From Thiopseudomonas acetoxidans (lineage in GTDB: Bacteria; Pseudomonadota; Gammaproteobacteria; Pseudomonadales; Pseudomonadaceae): a DNA stretch of 64,000 nucleotides. The position numbers and the translations under genes were made by a program. The stretch covers positions 39,454-103,453 of the forward strand of contig NZ_JAUCDY010000009.1 in the NCBI RefSeq assembly GCF_030362935.1. Reading direction: 5' to 3'. Below are positions 33,777-41,926 of the stretch, in pieces. A model generated the notes under the pieces. The model saw only the letters and a list, made by a program, of their open reading frames with translations. It did no database searches and was not told the origin of the DNA. Position 1 is the stretch's first letter, and every line of letters starts with the position of its first letter.

Positions 33777-34025
33777 ATGATTCGATTTCGTCTCAAAGAA
33801 CTGATGGCAGACAAAGGCTTTAAAGAAGAGCGGCGAATAACAATGGATGAGGTTTCAAAAGAAACGGGGATTCATCGCACCACGCTTTCTAAAATCGCGA
33901 ACCAGAGAGGGTACGTCACCAATACAAATGTGCTTGATCAGCTGTGCACATACTTCGGCGTACCTATCGGGGAAGTTGCGGAGCATCTGCCCGAACCAGC
34001 AGATGAAAGCGACTCAAGCCGATGA
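33777..34025 (+). CDS. XRE-family repressor of the island
   Basis: 82 aa with a Cro/C1-type HTH (MDEVSKETGIHRTTLSKIANQRG, residues about 24-46) and the LDQLCTYFGVPIGEVAEHL tail typical of short regulators. GGAG lies 7 bp before ATG 33777. It is divergent from xis-int and probably binds the two GTAGA-N6-TCTAC palindromes to hold integrase and excisionase off. This is inferred from layout. Confidence 0.85.
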   Translation: MIRFRLKELMADKGFKEERRITMDEVSKETGIHRTTLSKIANQRGYVTNTNVLDQLCTYFGVPIGEVAEHLPEPADESDSSR

Positions 34026-34538
34026 CTGATAAATAGCTTGATTCGGTATGCCGGTACTGAGGGGGTGAAGTAATGTTAGCAAGAGTTGTTCAGCTTAAAT
34101 GGCGCTGACGAGAACTCCCGCGCCGGGTCAGTTTTCAGTTGCCGCTGACAGTTGATACTGGATTCGAAAGGGCGCGGCACACAGCTAAACAGTGTTGAGG
34201 AATGTACAGTCATGACGATCCAGCTCAATGAGTCCTGTTAAATATAAAAACTGTAAACACAAAGAGTCTAATTTTGGTTGACCAGAACACTGACATATAG
34301 GGCATAGGGGTGGCAGTCATTTCTTGCGTTGCATTTTTTCGGGCAAAAACAAGCTGGTCTCTGTTTGGTCTCAACTCGGTCTCAATTAAAAAACAGCGAT
34401 TTTTGCGACCAGACAGGCGGAGGTCATGACATCCGCCCTAGAGACCAATAAAAAATGACCTCTGCTTTTTAGGGGCGGCACTCTTGGAGCTTTTTTGATC
34501 AAAATCAGCAGCTGTAACATGCTGATTTTAAAGGGAAA
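34026..34538. other. Island end beside the tRNA attachment site, with phased repeats
   Basis: No gene is present. GGTCTC occurs at 34356, 34367 and 34378, exactly 11 bp apart, with TGGTCTC/CGGTCTCAA context, and the inverse GAGACC is at 34441-34446. A GGCGGA-N10-TCCGCC hairpin lies at 34416-34437. Helically phased short repeats beside an integrase target are what arm-binding sites of tyrosine recombinases look like. This reading is inferred. Confidence 0.5.
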
Positions 34539-34615
34539 TGGCGCACTCGGCGGGATTCGAACCCACGACCCTTGCCTTCGGAGGGCAATACTCTATCCAG
34601 CTGAGCTACGAGTGC
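34539..34615 (-). tRNA. tRNA-Arg (anticodon CCG)
   Basis: A complete 77-nt cloverleaf on the minus strand: acceptor GCACTCG pairing with CGAGTGC, D-arm AGCTCAGCTGGATAGAG, anticodon stem TTGCC/GGCAA with loop CTCCGAA giving anticodon CCG, T-arm GTGGGTTCGAATCCCGC, discriminator G and encoded CCA. Its 3' end faces the integrase module, so it is the likely island attachment gene. Confidence 0.95.
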
Positions 34616-34686
34616 ATTTGAAAAAGTGTAACAGATTTGAAGCTTTTTGACCCTCGCCCTAAATCTGGATTTTCGCCTTGAGTGCC

Positions 34687-34728
34687 GCCTTCGGAGGGCA
34701 ATACTCTATCCAGCTGAGCTACGAGTGC
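34687..34728 (-). pseudogene. tRNA-Arg 5'-half copy, first
   Basis: Identical to the first ~42 nt of the tRNA-Arg gene (acceptor 5' strand through the anticodon loop), then diverging. The sequence upstream of it (CACTTCTTCAAAT-type spacer) also repeats the leader of the intact gene. It looks like a decayed tandem tRNA whose 3' half has been lost. Confidence 0.8.
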
Positions 34729-34772
34729 ATTTGAAGAAGTGTAACAAATTTGAAGCTTTTTGACCCTTGCCC

Positions 34773-34814
34773 GCCTTCGGAGGGCGGTACTCTGTCCAGC
34801 TGAGCTACTAGTGC
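34773..34814 (-). pseudogene. tRNA-Arg 5'-half copy, second
   Basis: A more diverged copy of the tRNA-Arg 5' half, with TAG for TAC-type changes in the D-arm region and a GCCGCCCTCCGAAGGCGG anticodon arm that still pairs. It is nearest to the probable promoter, so it was likely the first member of a tandem cluster. Confidence 0.75.
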
Positions 34815-34823
34815 AAGCCGGCG

Positions 34824-34852
34824 ATTATACATGATTTATGAGAATTGCCCAC
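34824..34852 (-). promoter_or_regulatory. Probable promoter of the tRNA-Arg cluster
   Basis: On the minus strand TATAAT (34824-34829) is followed by a GC-rich CGCCGG discriminator, typical of stable-RNA promoters, just before the distal tRNA copy. A -35-like TGGGCA lies about 16 bp upstream. Confidence 0.5.
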
Positions 34853-35003
34853 AGTGCCGTTTTTCCCTTTGCAGAGCGGTACTTTATCAAGCTTGGTTAT
34901 GGATGCTTGGTGCGCATTGCACACAAGTATGAGTTTGACCAAGCGCAGAGTAATTTCTACGCTTTGTCTGCATAACACTCATTGAAGGCTGAGTCACTTA
35001 AGG

Positions 35004-35561
35004 TTATTGGCCCATACCGCGTCCTTTACCTTGGTTCATGCCTTGCCCTTGCCCCATGCCGCGACCTTGACCTTGCTGCATGCCTTGGCCCATTTGCTGA
35101 CCATGTAGCGCCTTGGCTGCGGCAAACTCTTCTGGAGAGATTGAGCCGTCGCTATTGGTGTCGATCTCGGCAAACGAGAGGGCATCGGCAAGGCCGCGCA
35201 TTTGACCACCATCGGTGGCGCGTTGGCTAATACGTGCAGTGCGTGCTTCAGTAAACTCGGCTTCGCTGATTTTGCCATCGCTGTTCAGGTCAAAGTCTGC
35301 AAAGGTCGGCATATTATTCATACCTTGGCCCTGGCCCATGTTACGGCCCTGACCTTGGTTCATGCCTTGCCCTTGCCCCATGCCACGACCTTGTTGCATG
35401 CCTTGGCCCTGACCCATGCGCTGGTTTTGCTGTTGCTGTTGCTGTTGCTGTTGCGCTTGGTTTTTTCCTTGGGCGGGTACTTGCTCTGCTGCTGCATAAC
35501 TAACAGAAACTGATAAAACACTTGCCAAGAAAGGTGTTACTAATCTTTTTAAGTTCTTCAA
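35004..35561 (-). CDS. Secreted EF-hand protein with poly-Gln and Gly-Met-Gln repeats
   Basis: 185 aa. A signal peptide (cleavage near SYAAA-EQ, residue 25) is followed by a run of nine Gln (about 37-46), then GMGQGQ/GMNQGQ repeats. Two EF-hand calcium loops follow: DLNSDGKISEAEF near 92 and DTNSDGSISPEEF near 134, the latter with all expected acidic positions. A second repeat block of GMGQGQ ends the protein. It is probably a periplasmic or secreted calcium-binding protein of the EfhP type. Low-complexity codons make the repeats prone to slippage. The ATG at 35561 has GGAG about 7 bp upstream. Confidence 0.85.
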   Translation of the reverse strand: MKNLKRLVTPFLASVLSVSVSYAAAEQVPAQGKNQAQQQQQQQQQNQRMGQGQGMQQGRGMGQGQGMNQGQGRNMGQGQGMNNMPTFADFDLNSDGKISEAEFTEARTARISQRATDGGQMRGLADALSFAEIDTNSDGSISPEEFAAAKALHGQQMGQGMQQGQGRGMGQGQGMNQGKGRGMGQ

Positions 35562-35603
35562 AATAAACTCCTAATATAAAGCCGCTTAGAAGGCATAAGA
35601 TAA

Positions 35604-35735
35604 AGGAAGCTCTGAATAAATCAAAATCGTTATTGCGAACGAAGTGAAGCAATCTGATTAACTTTATATATCAATGCATTAGAGATTGCCGCGTCGCTTC
35701 GCTTCTCGCGATGACGCAATTAATCAGCGCCTCCT
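35604..35735. mobile_element. MITE with IS5-like terminal repeats
   Basis: A 132-bp element with ends AGGAAGCTCTGAATAAAT and, inverted, AGGAGGCGCTGATTAATT, flanked by TAA on both sides as a 3-bp target duplication. The ends resemble those of the IS5-family element at 6834-8044 (GGAGGCGCTGAACAAA). The interior carries a hairpin made of TTGCGAACGAAGTGAAGCAA-like and GCGTCGCTTCGCTTCTCGCG arms. It has no coding capacity and would be mobilised by an IS5-type transposase. Confidence 0.65.
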
Positions 35736-36095
35736 TAAACACTTGGCTGACGCTGCTGGCCACAGCGCTGCGCAGCGGACTCAAAGCGCAGTCCATTTCC
35801 TTGCGCTTTCATCAGGAGTGTTTTGAGTTTCGCTAAAGCTCAGGTCAGGACCGTTACACAGCAGTAGTGGTCCTGTCGGCTTGAGTTACTCGAGCCTGAA
35901 ATTGGGTTTGCGGCTAGCGCTAAAGCGCCTTTGTAGGCACATTCAGCAGATAAAAACACCCATTGTCTGGCCTTGTGCCTGCTCTGCGACAAAATAGACA
36001 CTTGTCATGCCTTGCCAATACCATACTATCCAATAGCAGCTTGTTGGCTAACGGGCGTGCTGCACTCTCTTACCACTACAAGCGGGGAAATATCC
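35736..36095. other. Intergenic stretch before the NosL-like gene
   Basis: No gene is seen. GCTGCGCAGCGGAC and CGCTAAAGC/CTAGCGCTAAAGCGC hairpins occur at about 35760-35780 and 35912-35932. The last 100 bp should hold the promoter and leader of the gene at 36096. Confidence 0.35.
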
Positions 36096-36653
36096 ATGAA
36101 GCGCAGAACACTATTAAAAAGTACCGGACTGGCCATCACCGGCGCGGCAGCTATGGGCGTGTTAACTGGCCAAACATTTGCAGCAGGCGAGCCGGTGAGT
36201 AAGCCCGATCCAGCCCCGTTGGATAATGAACTAGAGAAATATCCGCGCTGTGTTATTTGTAATATGGATCGCAGCAAATTTCATTTCTCTCGCCACCTGC
36301 TGCACTACAGCGATGAGCATGCCGAAGGAACCTGCTCAATCAACTGTACCAGCGAGGTAATGGTGCGCGAGCGCAAGCGCGGTTTTAAAGCCATTTATGC
36401 TGCGGATTTTGGCGTAGAGGGTGAGCCCAAACCGCTGACCGAGGCCTCTGCTGCAACCTATTTGCTTGGATCTAGCCTGCGTGCAGTGATGAGTCCGGTT
36501 AGCAAATATGCCTTTGCCCAGCGTTCCGCTGCTGAGGCTGCGATGGCCGATGCCGGTGGCCAGTTGGCCAGTTTTGAGCAGGCGGTGGCTGCTTCGCTGG
36601 AAGATTATGCCAGCATGGTTACTCAGAAATATGCCAAGGATCGCCAGTCTTAA
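36096..36653 (+). CDS. TAT-exported NosL-like copper-binding protein
   Basis: 185 aa starting at ATG 36096, with GCGGGGA 10 bp upstream; a longer frame upstream has no site. MKRRTLLKSTGLAITGAAAM is a twin-arginine signal. The mature part has CVICNMDRSKFHFSRHLLHY near residue 53 and EGTCSINCTSE near 78, the Cys and Met-rich motif of the NosL/copper-chaperone family that serves nitrous oxide reductase. No other nos genes are nearby, so a copper or denitrification role is inferred from family only. Confidence 0.75.
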   Translation: MKRRTLLKSTGLAITGAAAMGVLTGQTFAAGEPVSKPDPAPLDNELEKYPRCVICNMDRSKFHFSRHLLHYSDEHAEGTCSINCTSEVMVRERKRGFKAIYAADFGVEGEPKPLTEASAATYLLGSSLRAVMSPVSKYAFAQRSAAEAAMADAGGQLASFEQAVAASLEDYASMVTQKYAKDRQS

Positions 36654-36747
36654 GCTGGCCGGGCGGGCTGCATTAGCCAAGCGGGTTGGTTAAGTACGCA
36701 TGCGCTTGCTTAAACAAGCCTGCTTGCTTAGCTGGCCTTGAAGTCAT

Positions 36748-37668
36748 TTATAGGCTTTGCGTCAAGATGCCGCGCAGCGGATCGAACTCCATTTTTTTAA
36801 GATGTTCAACAAACCACTTGAGCCCTTTGCCGGTATTGCTGCGTGACCAAGCCACTGATATTTCGGTAGGCGGGCGTGGTGCATCTAGGCTTAAGAGCTC
36901 GAGTTTTCCCTGAGCCAGCTCGCGAGTAATTCGGTGACGTGGCAAATAGCCAACGCCCAGCCCTTTGCATTGTGCTGCTATTTTATGCTCAATGCTGGGT
37001 ACATAAATGCGGCTGCGCCCGTCCAGTAATCCGGCTGAGCGCGTGGGTAAACGTTGCGAGCTATCGGCCACAATTACGGTGGGGTAGCTCTGTATCGCGC
37101 TGGCAGGGATCGGCATGGGCAGCTCTGTGAGTGGGTGACCGCCGGCCACCGCAAACTCAAAGACCACATGGCCCAATGAGTGCATGGCATAGCCCGGAGC
37201 AGGCGCTGTGCCTTCGGCACCAATCACCAAATCACAGCGGCCATCAATAAGCGCATCCCAGCTACCGCTAAGGACTTCTTCGCTGAGGCGTATCTCGGTC
37301 TTGGGCTGAATTTGCTGAAATGCTTCAATCAGCTCATAGATAGGGTCGCAAGTCAGGACGCTCTCAATACAGATGCGCAGTTCGGTCTCCCAGCCATCAG
37401 CAGCTTGGCGTACCAAGGCGGTCAACTCTTGCGAGGCTTTCAGAATATGCCGGCCTTGCTCCAACACTAGGCGGCCAATGGCGGTTAGTTCAGCTTTACG
37501 CCGGCTGCGATCAAAGAGTTCAACACCCAAATCTTCTTCGAGTTTATTAATCGTGTAAGAAACGGCGGAGGGCACACGGTGCAACTCTTCTGCCGCTGCG
37601 GCAAAACTGTGACGGCGCTCGATTGCGTCAAGGGTTTGCAAGGCATCTAAAGTGATAAGCAACGTCAT
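36748..37668 (-). CDS. LysR-family transcriptional regulator
   Basis: 306 aa. The N-terminal winged HTH spans residues 1-60 (HSFAAAAEELHRVPSAVSYTINKLEEDLGVELFDRS), with a substrate-binding domain after residue 90. It is divergent from the glutathionyl-hydroquinone reductase and pirin genes, with about 200 bp between. The classic LysR layout suggests it controls that oxidative/quinone-stress cluster. Start at ATG 37668; the effector is unknown. Confidence 0.9.
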   Translation of the reverse strand: MTLLITLDALQTLDAIERRHSFAAAAEELHRVPSAVSYTINKLEEDLGVELFDRSRRKAELTAIGRLVLEQGRHILKASQELTALVRQAADGWETELRICIESVLTCDPIYELIEAFQQIQPKTEIRLSEEVLSGSWDALIDGRCDLVIGAEGTAPAPGYAMHSLGHVVFEFAVAGGHPLTELPMPIPASAIQSYPTVIVADSSQRLPTRSAGLLDGRSRIYVPSIEHKIAAQCKGLGVGYLPRHRITRELAQGKLELLSLDAPRPPTEISVAWSRSNTGKGLKWFVEHLKKMEFDPLRGILTQSL

Positions 37669-37872
37669 AGTTCAGTTTTCCTGATCATAAAGGTCAAAAC
37701 GTTCCGTTATTATCTGTTGGTCCTTTTTATTATAGTAGTTACATCGAACAACCTAACTGATGCTTCTTGGCTAACTCTAAGCTTCAAGTGTAGCGCATCA
37801 GCAAATACAGCACGCGCGTTGGGTTAAAAAGTTCTCTCGTGCATGCTTAACACAGACAAATGGAGGTCCAAC

Positions 37873-38844
37873 ATGGGCTTATTAGTAAACGGCCAATGGC
37901 ATGACCAATGGTATGACACTGACTCCACTGACGGTAAATTCGAGCGCAGTGAATCACAATTTCGTAACTGGGTCACCGCTGATGGCAGCGCTGGACCAAG
38001 CGGCGTAGCAGGCTTTAAAGCTGAAGCCGGACGCTATCACTTATATGTTTCTTTAGCCTGTCCTTGGGCGCACCGCACACTGATTTTTCGCAAGCTCAAA
38101 GGGCTTGAATCGATGATTTCAGTGTCAGTGGTCAATCCGTTGATGCGTGAGCATGGCTGGACCTTTGCTGAAGGCCCAGGGGTGGTTGCAGATCCCCTCT
38201 TCCAAGCAGATTACATGCATCAGATTTATACCGCTGCTGATCCAAAATACAGCGGTCGGGTGACCATTCCAGTGCTTTGGGATAAACAACACAATGTGAT
38301 GGTGAGCAACGAGTCGTCTGAGATTATTCGTATGTTCAACTCGGCTTTTGACGAGATTGGCGCCAAATCTGGCGATTATTACCCCGAGGCGTTACGTACT
38401 GAGATTGATCGTGTCAACGAGCATGTCTATGACAGCATCAATAACGGTGTGTACCAAGCCGGTTTCGCGACCAGTCAAAAAGCTTACGAGCTGGCAGTGT
38501 TCCCCTTGTTTGAAGCGCTAGATGAGCTTGAACAGCGTTTATCCAAACAGCGCTATTTAGTAGGCGACCAGATCACCGAAGCAGACTGGCGTTTGTTTAC
38601 CACCTTGATTCGTTTTGATGCGGTGTATCACGGTCACTTTAAGTGCAACCTCAAGCAGATTGAAGATTATCCCCATTTAGCCGGTTATATGCGCGAGTTG
38701 TACCAGTGGCCTGGCGTGGCTGAGACGGTCAATATGCAACATATCAAAGAGCACTATTACCGCAGTCACTCCACCATTAATCCAAGTGGTGTGGTGCCGG
38801 CAGGTCCAGTGTTGGATTTGACTCGGCCACATGGACGCCAGTGA
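37873..38844 (+). CDS. Glutathionyl-hydroquinone reductase (YqjG/PcpF family)
   Basis: 323 aa. The enzyme removes glutathione from glutathionyl-hydroquinones using a Cys of the xi-class glutathione transferase fold. The catalytic motif SLACPWAHRTL lies near residue 60, followed by the family's NPLMREHGWTF and, further on, SNESSEIIRMFN (glutathione site). The C-terminal helical domain includes YLVGDQITEADWRLF. ATG 37873 has TGGAGG 8 bp upstream and is preferred over the ATG at 37843. It heads a probable operon with pirin and, originally, wrbA. Confidence 0.92.
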   Translation: MGLLVNGQWHDQWYDTDSTDGKFERSESQFRNWVTADGSAGPSGVAGFKAEAGRYHLYVSLACPWAHRTLIFRKLKGLESMISVSVVNPLMREHGWTFAEGPGVVADPLFQADYMHQIYTAADPKYSGRVTIPVLWDKQHNVMVSNESSEIIRMFNSAFDEIGAKSGDYYPEALRTEIDRVNEHVYDSINNGVYQAGFATSQKAYELAVFPLFEALDELEQRLSKQRYLVGDQITEADWRLFTTLIRFDAVYHGHFKCNLKQIEDYPHLAGYMRELYQWPGVAETVNMQHIKEHYYRSHSTINPSGVVPAGPVLDLTRPHGRQ

Positions 38845-38877
38845 TGGTAACTACCTTGATCTGCAGGAGGTTTGACC

Positions 38878-39576
38878 ATGATTGAATTACGACCTTACAA
38901 CACGCTTGGCGGCGCCCAGCATGGATGGTTAGAGACCCGCCACCATTTTTCTTTCGCGAATTATTACGATCCTAAACGCATACGCTGGGGCCATCTGCGT
39001 GTCTGGAATGATGACATTATCGCCCCACATACAGGCTTTCCAGCGCATCCACACCGTGACATGGAAATCATCACTTATGTACGCAGCGGTGCCATTACTC
39101 ACCAAGACAGTTTGGGTAACCGTGGTCGCACTGAGGCTGGCGATGTGCAGGTTATGAGCGCTGGCAGCGGTATTATTCACAGTGAGATGAATGAAGAAAA
39201 TGAAGCAACTCAGCTTTTCCAAATATGGATCATGCCTGACGAAAAGGGCTTGCCGCCGAGTTGGGGGACTAAGCCTTTTCCAAAGGAGCAGCGCAGCGGC
39301 TCTTTTATTACTCTGGCCAGTGGTTTACCGGGAGATACTGATGCGCTACCGATTCGTGCCAATGCTCGTTTAGTCGCGGCAACCTTGAAGGCTGGGCAAA
39401 GCACCGAATATCACATTGCCCCAGGGCGCAAAGTGTATCTAGTGCCAGCCAGCGGTGAGATCGAGATCAACGGTGTTGTCGCTGCAGCCGGTGATGGTGT
39501 GGCGATCAGTGATGAATCTTTACTCAAAGTGAGCGCACAGCAGGACAGCGAAATCGTGCTGGTGGATGTCGCCTAA
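38878..39576 (+). CDS. Pirin-family protein (YhaK-like), complete copy
   Basis: 232 aa bicupin starting at ATG 38878 with AGGAGG 9 bp upstream. Metal-binding residues are visible in GFPAHPHRDMEIITYV (His-x-His near residue 58) and later in SGIIHSEMNEE (His and Glu). Pirins of this type can act as quercetin dioxygenases and respond to oxidative stress. It follows the hydroquinone reductase by 33 bp. A second, truncated copy lies at 44.6 kb. Confidence 0.92.
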   Translation: MIELRPYNTLGGAQHGWLETRHHFSFANYYDPKRIRWGHLRVWNDDIIAPHTGFPAHPHRDMEIITYVRSGAITHQDSLGNRGRTEAGDVQVMSAGSGIIHSEMNEENEATQLFQIWIMPDEKGLPPSWGTKPFPKEQRSGSFITLASGLPGDTDALPIRANARLVAATLKAGQSTEYHIAPGRKVYLVPASGEIEINGVVAAAGDGVAISDESLLKVSAQQDSEIVLVDVA

Positions 39577-39730
39577 AATAGGCTATCCATGCTCAGTATG
39601 AAGGTGCAGTGAGTTGCGCTGACCTTAACATTGAACGTTTAACAGAAGCCTCGCTATCGAGGGACGTTTTGCAAGCGACTTGTCTCGATTGGCAAACAAA
39701 TCAACAACGTTAAATCTTAAAAGAGGGAAC

Positions 39731-39778
39731 AAGAAATGACCATTACCTCAACTTGGACCACGCTAGCACATCACGGCA
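39731..39778 (+). pseudogene. wrbA: Internal fragment of wrbA (first copy)
   Basis: After pirin, the 150 bp leader is nearly identical to that before wrbA at 45.43 kb. The sequence then jumps straight to an internal wrbA segment (ATGACCATTACCTCAACTTG..., matching 45795-45838). About 360 bp, including the start codon and flavin-binding region, are deleted between two similar AAGAAATGAC sequences. The fragment ends where transporter sequence begins. Confidence 0.85.
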
Positions 39779-40273
39779 GGCGGCATGCTGGCGACCGGCT
39801 GCATCACTGTGGCCAGAGGCCGTCGCTCTATTGACTTAAGCGTAATCGTCGCCATTGCCGCATCCTTTGCTCTTGGTGCCGCCCTGACCAAAACAGGAGC
39901 TGCCATAAGTGTTGCACAGCTTTTTCTTGGCTTCGGAGATGGGCCACTCAATCCATGGCTGGCACTGGCTTTGATTTACATCATGACGTCAATCATGACT
40001 GAGCTAATTACCAATAACGCTGCTGCTGTCCTGATGTTTCCAATCAGCGTTGCTGTTGCCGAACAGCTTGGAGTGAGCTTTATGCCTTTTGTTATTGCCA
40101 TCATGTTTGCTGCTTCTACCAGCTTTATCACTCCGCTGGGATACCAGACCAACCTGATGGTATATGGGCCGGGTGGCTACCGTTGGCGTGATTATGTGCG
40201 CCTAGGTCTGCCTCTTAATCTGGTGGTGGCCACTGTTTCTATTGGTTTGGTTCCATTATTCTGGGCGTTCTAG
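39779..40273 (+). pseudogene. C-terminal fragment of an SLC13/CitMHS-type membrane transporter
   Basis: About 160 aa of a normally ~600-aa transporter. Hydrophobic helices are followed by IMTSIMTELITNNAAAVLMFPI and TSFITPLGYQTNLMVYGPGG, signature segments of the sodium/dicarboxylate and related symporters with TrkA-C inserts. The N-terminal two-thirds are missing and the fragment is fused to a wrbA piece. The reading frame has no proper start. Confidence 0.85.
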
Positions 40274-40310
40274 AGCTGTTTAACCTAACCACTCAAGTTG
40301 ATATTTTTCA

Positions 40311-40496
40311 CTACCCCTGCAGCAGTGCATACACCATTTGTAGCAGCATTTCTGAGTACAGCCGAGCGTCGTAAAACACACCGGTATACAGCAGCACCAT
40401 AGCCAAGCCCACCGGCCAAGCGAGCGGTTGCTGGCGCGTCATCAGCACCACGGAGGCAATGCCCAGCAGGGCGGCGAGGGGTTCAATCCAGAGCAT
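40311..40496 (-). pseudogene. pnuC: N-terminal fragment of PnuC-like nicotinamide riboside transporter
   Basis: 61 residues: two hydrophobic helices and the PnuC motif WPVGLAMVLLYTGVFYDARLYSEMLLQ. Full PnuC is about 190-200 aa. The frame ends at a stop just past MVYALLQ where unrelated sequence begins, so the gene is cut at the left border of the GC-rich segment. Confidence 0.75.
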
Positions 40497-40642
40497 GAGG
40501 GCGCGTCTATTGGGTAATCAAGGGGCGCGATTATACGGTATTTTGAGCGCCAGACTGGCTTGGGGGGCACTCGGGCGTATGTTTCGTGTTCGGGCGGTTT
40601 GCGTTTGCACTGTGCAGCTCCGTTGGCCTGTGGATGATGATT

Positions 40643-41038
40643 ATGCGCAACCTGTTGAAAACCCTACCCAGCTGCCTGCTGGCTCTCAGCCTGCTACTGG
40701 CTCCCGCTGCGCACGCCAGTGAAGCGCCTGCGGGTAATACCGTCAGCTATATCAACCTGATGCCGGCGCTGGTTGGTCATTACGCGCTTGGTAGCAAGAA
40801 ATTAAAAATTTACAAAGCCGACATTGCCCTGCGTGCCAGCAATGACACCAAGGATCGCGTGGTGCAGCACGAGCCGCTGATCCGCGACCAGCTGATTATT
40901 CTGTTTTCGCAAAAAACGGAAGAAGACTTTGCCACCCTTGAGGGCAAGGAGGCGGTGCGTATGGAAGCGCTGCAACGGGTGCAGCAGGTGCTGACCCAGG
41001 AAGAAGGCGTGCCGTTGATTAGCGACCTTGTATGTTAG
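40643..41038 (+). CDS. FliL-like secreted/anchored protein, C-terminus frameshifted
   Basis: 131 aa. The signal-like N-terminus (LLKTLPSCLLALSLLLAPAAHA) is followed by the FliL-type domain NLMPALVGHYALGSKKLKIYKADIAL, then VQHEPLIRDQLIILFSQKT and EALQRVQQVLTQEEG. The expected end (DLLF..NLVVQ) appears in another frame just after the stop (NNLVVQN, about 41040-41060), so the last ~10 residues are lost through a small frameshift. This protein resembles the FliL-like protein found away from flagellar operons in pseudomonads. ATG 40634 or 40637 are equally possible starts. Confidence 0.75.
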   Translation: MRNLLKTLPSCLLALSLLLAPAAHASEAPAGNTVSYINLMPALVGHYALGSKKLKIYKADIALRASNDTKDRVVQHEPLIRDQLIILFSQKTEEDFATLEGKEAVRMEALQRVQQVLTQEEGVPLISDLVC

Positions 41039-41206
41039 TCAATAACCTAGTGGTACAAAACTGATTGTCTCCTGCCCGCCGGCTCTCCGGCGGGCGCAAT
41101 GCCCTGCCTGTCACACAACTGCAATCTGCGCCGACTAGACTGCCCGCCTGCCACGGAAGTGCCGGGCGTCCGGTTCTTCCCTGTTTTCCCGACATGGAGA
41201 GATGTT

Positions 41207-41866
41207 ATGCGCCCCCTGTTTATCCTTGCCGCTGCCGGCCTGCTCGGCGCTTGCGCCCAGAATGGCCCTGTGCAGCTGTATGCCGGCAGCAGTCAGCCGG
41301 ATACCCAACTGGTTACCCTAGATGTACCGCCGGCACTGGAGATTTTACATATCAATGGCCAGCCGGTACCGGCCGCCAACCGGATGACCGGCAACCAGCC
41401 GCGTCAGTTACAACTGCAGCCGGGCGAATACCGGGTCAGTGCCTATTACAAAAATATCTTCGATATTGACGGCGGTCTGTCGCACGAGGTGGTGCGCAGT
41501 ACCAGTGCACTGTTCCACATCAAGGGCGAGGCGGGCGAGCGCTGGACGCTGGGGTTTGCCGCCCCCCGCAGCCTTGAGGACGCCCGCGAGCAGCGCTTTA
41601 GCTTTACCGGCTGGGCCGAAAACACCCGTACCGGCGAGCGCATTGCCGGTGAAGCGGAAGGTGGCCGGTCCGGCATGTCGGGCTTGTTGAGCGGTGGTCC
41701 AGCGCTGGCCGTGAATAACGCCGTAGAGCCGCTGGCCACACAGGTTCCTGCGCGCTCGGGCGCTACGCTGCCCAACGACAATGCCACTCTGACCACGCTG
41801 CAACACCTGTGGCTGATGCTGGATGACGAAGGCCGCCGCAGCTTTTTGCGCTGGACACAGGACTGA
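41207..41866 (+). CDS. Lipoprotein of the DUF2057/YccT type
   Basis: 219 aa. ATG 41207 has GGAGAG 6 bp upstream; the longer frame has no such site. MRPLFILAAAGLLGAC is a signal peptide with lipobox LGAC. The mature protein starts with a beta-rich domain (VTLDVPPALEILHINGQPV, GEYRVSAYYKNIFDID) of the kind seen in DUF2057 proteins that sense or bind envelope ligands. Codon use is strongly GC-rich. It is followed by a terminator. Confidence 0.75.
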   Translation: MRPLFILAAAGLLGACAQNGPVQLYAGSSQPDTQLVTLDVPPALEILHINGQPVPAANRMTGNQPRQLQLQPGEYRVSAYYKNIFDIDGGLSHEVVRSTSALFHIKGEAGERWTLGFAAPRSLEDAREQRFSFTGWAENTRTGERIAGEAEGGRSGMSGLLSGGPALAVNNAVEPLATQVPARSGATLPNDNATLTTLQHLWLMLDDEGRRSFLRWTQD

Positions 41867-41897
41867 TCCGGTTACTCCTCACCCTGTCTCAGGGTTT

Positions 41898-41926
41898 AGC
41901 CCCGGCTATATGCCGGGGCTTTTTTA
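41898..41926 (+). terminator. Rho-independent terminator after the DUF2057-type lipoprotein
   Basis: AGCCCCGGC pairs with GCCGGGGCT around loop TATAT, followed by a T6 run, 30 bp past the stop codon. Confidence 0.9.

Noticed and set aside
34616..34814. Possible CRISPR-like array of repeated GCCTTCGGAGGGC units
   Set aside because: The repeats are tRNA-Arg 5' halves with their leader; spacing and content fit decayed tandem tRNA genes, not spacers.
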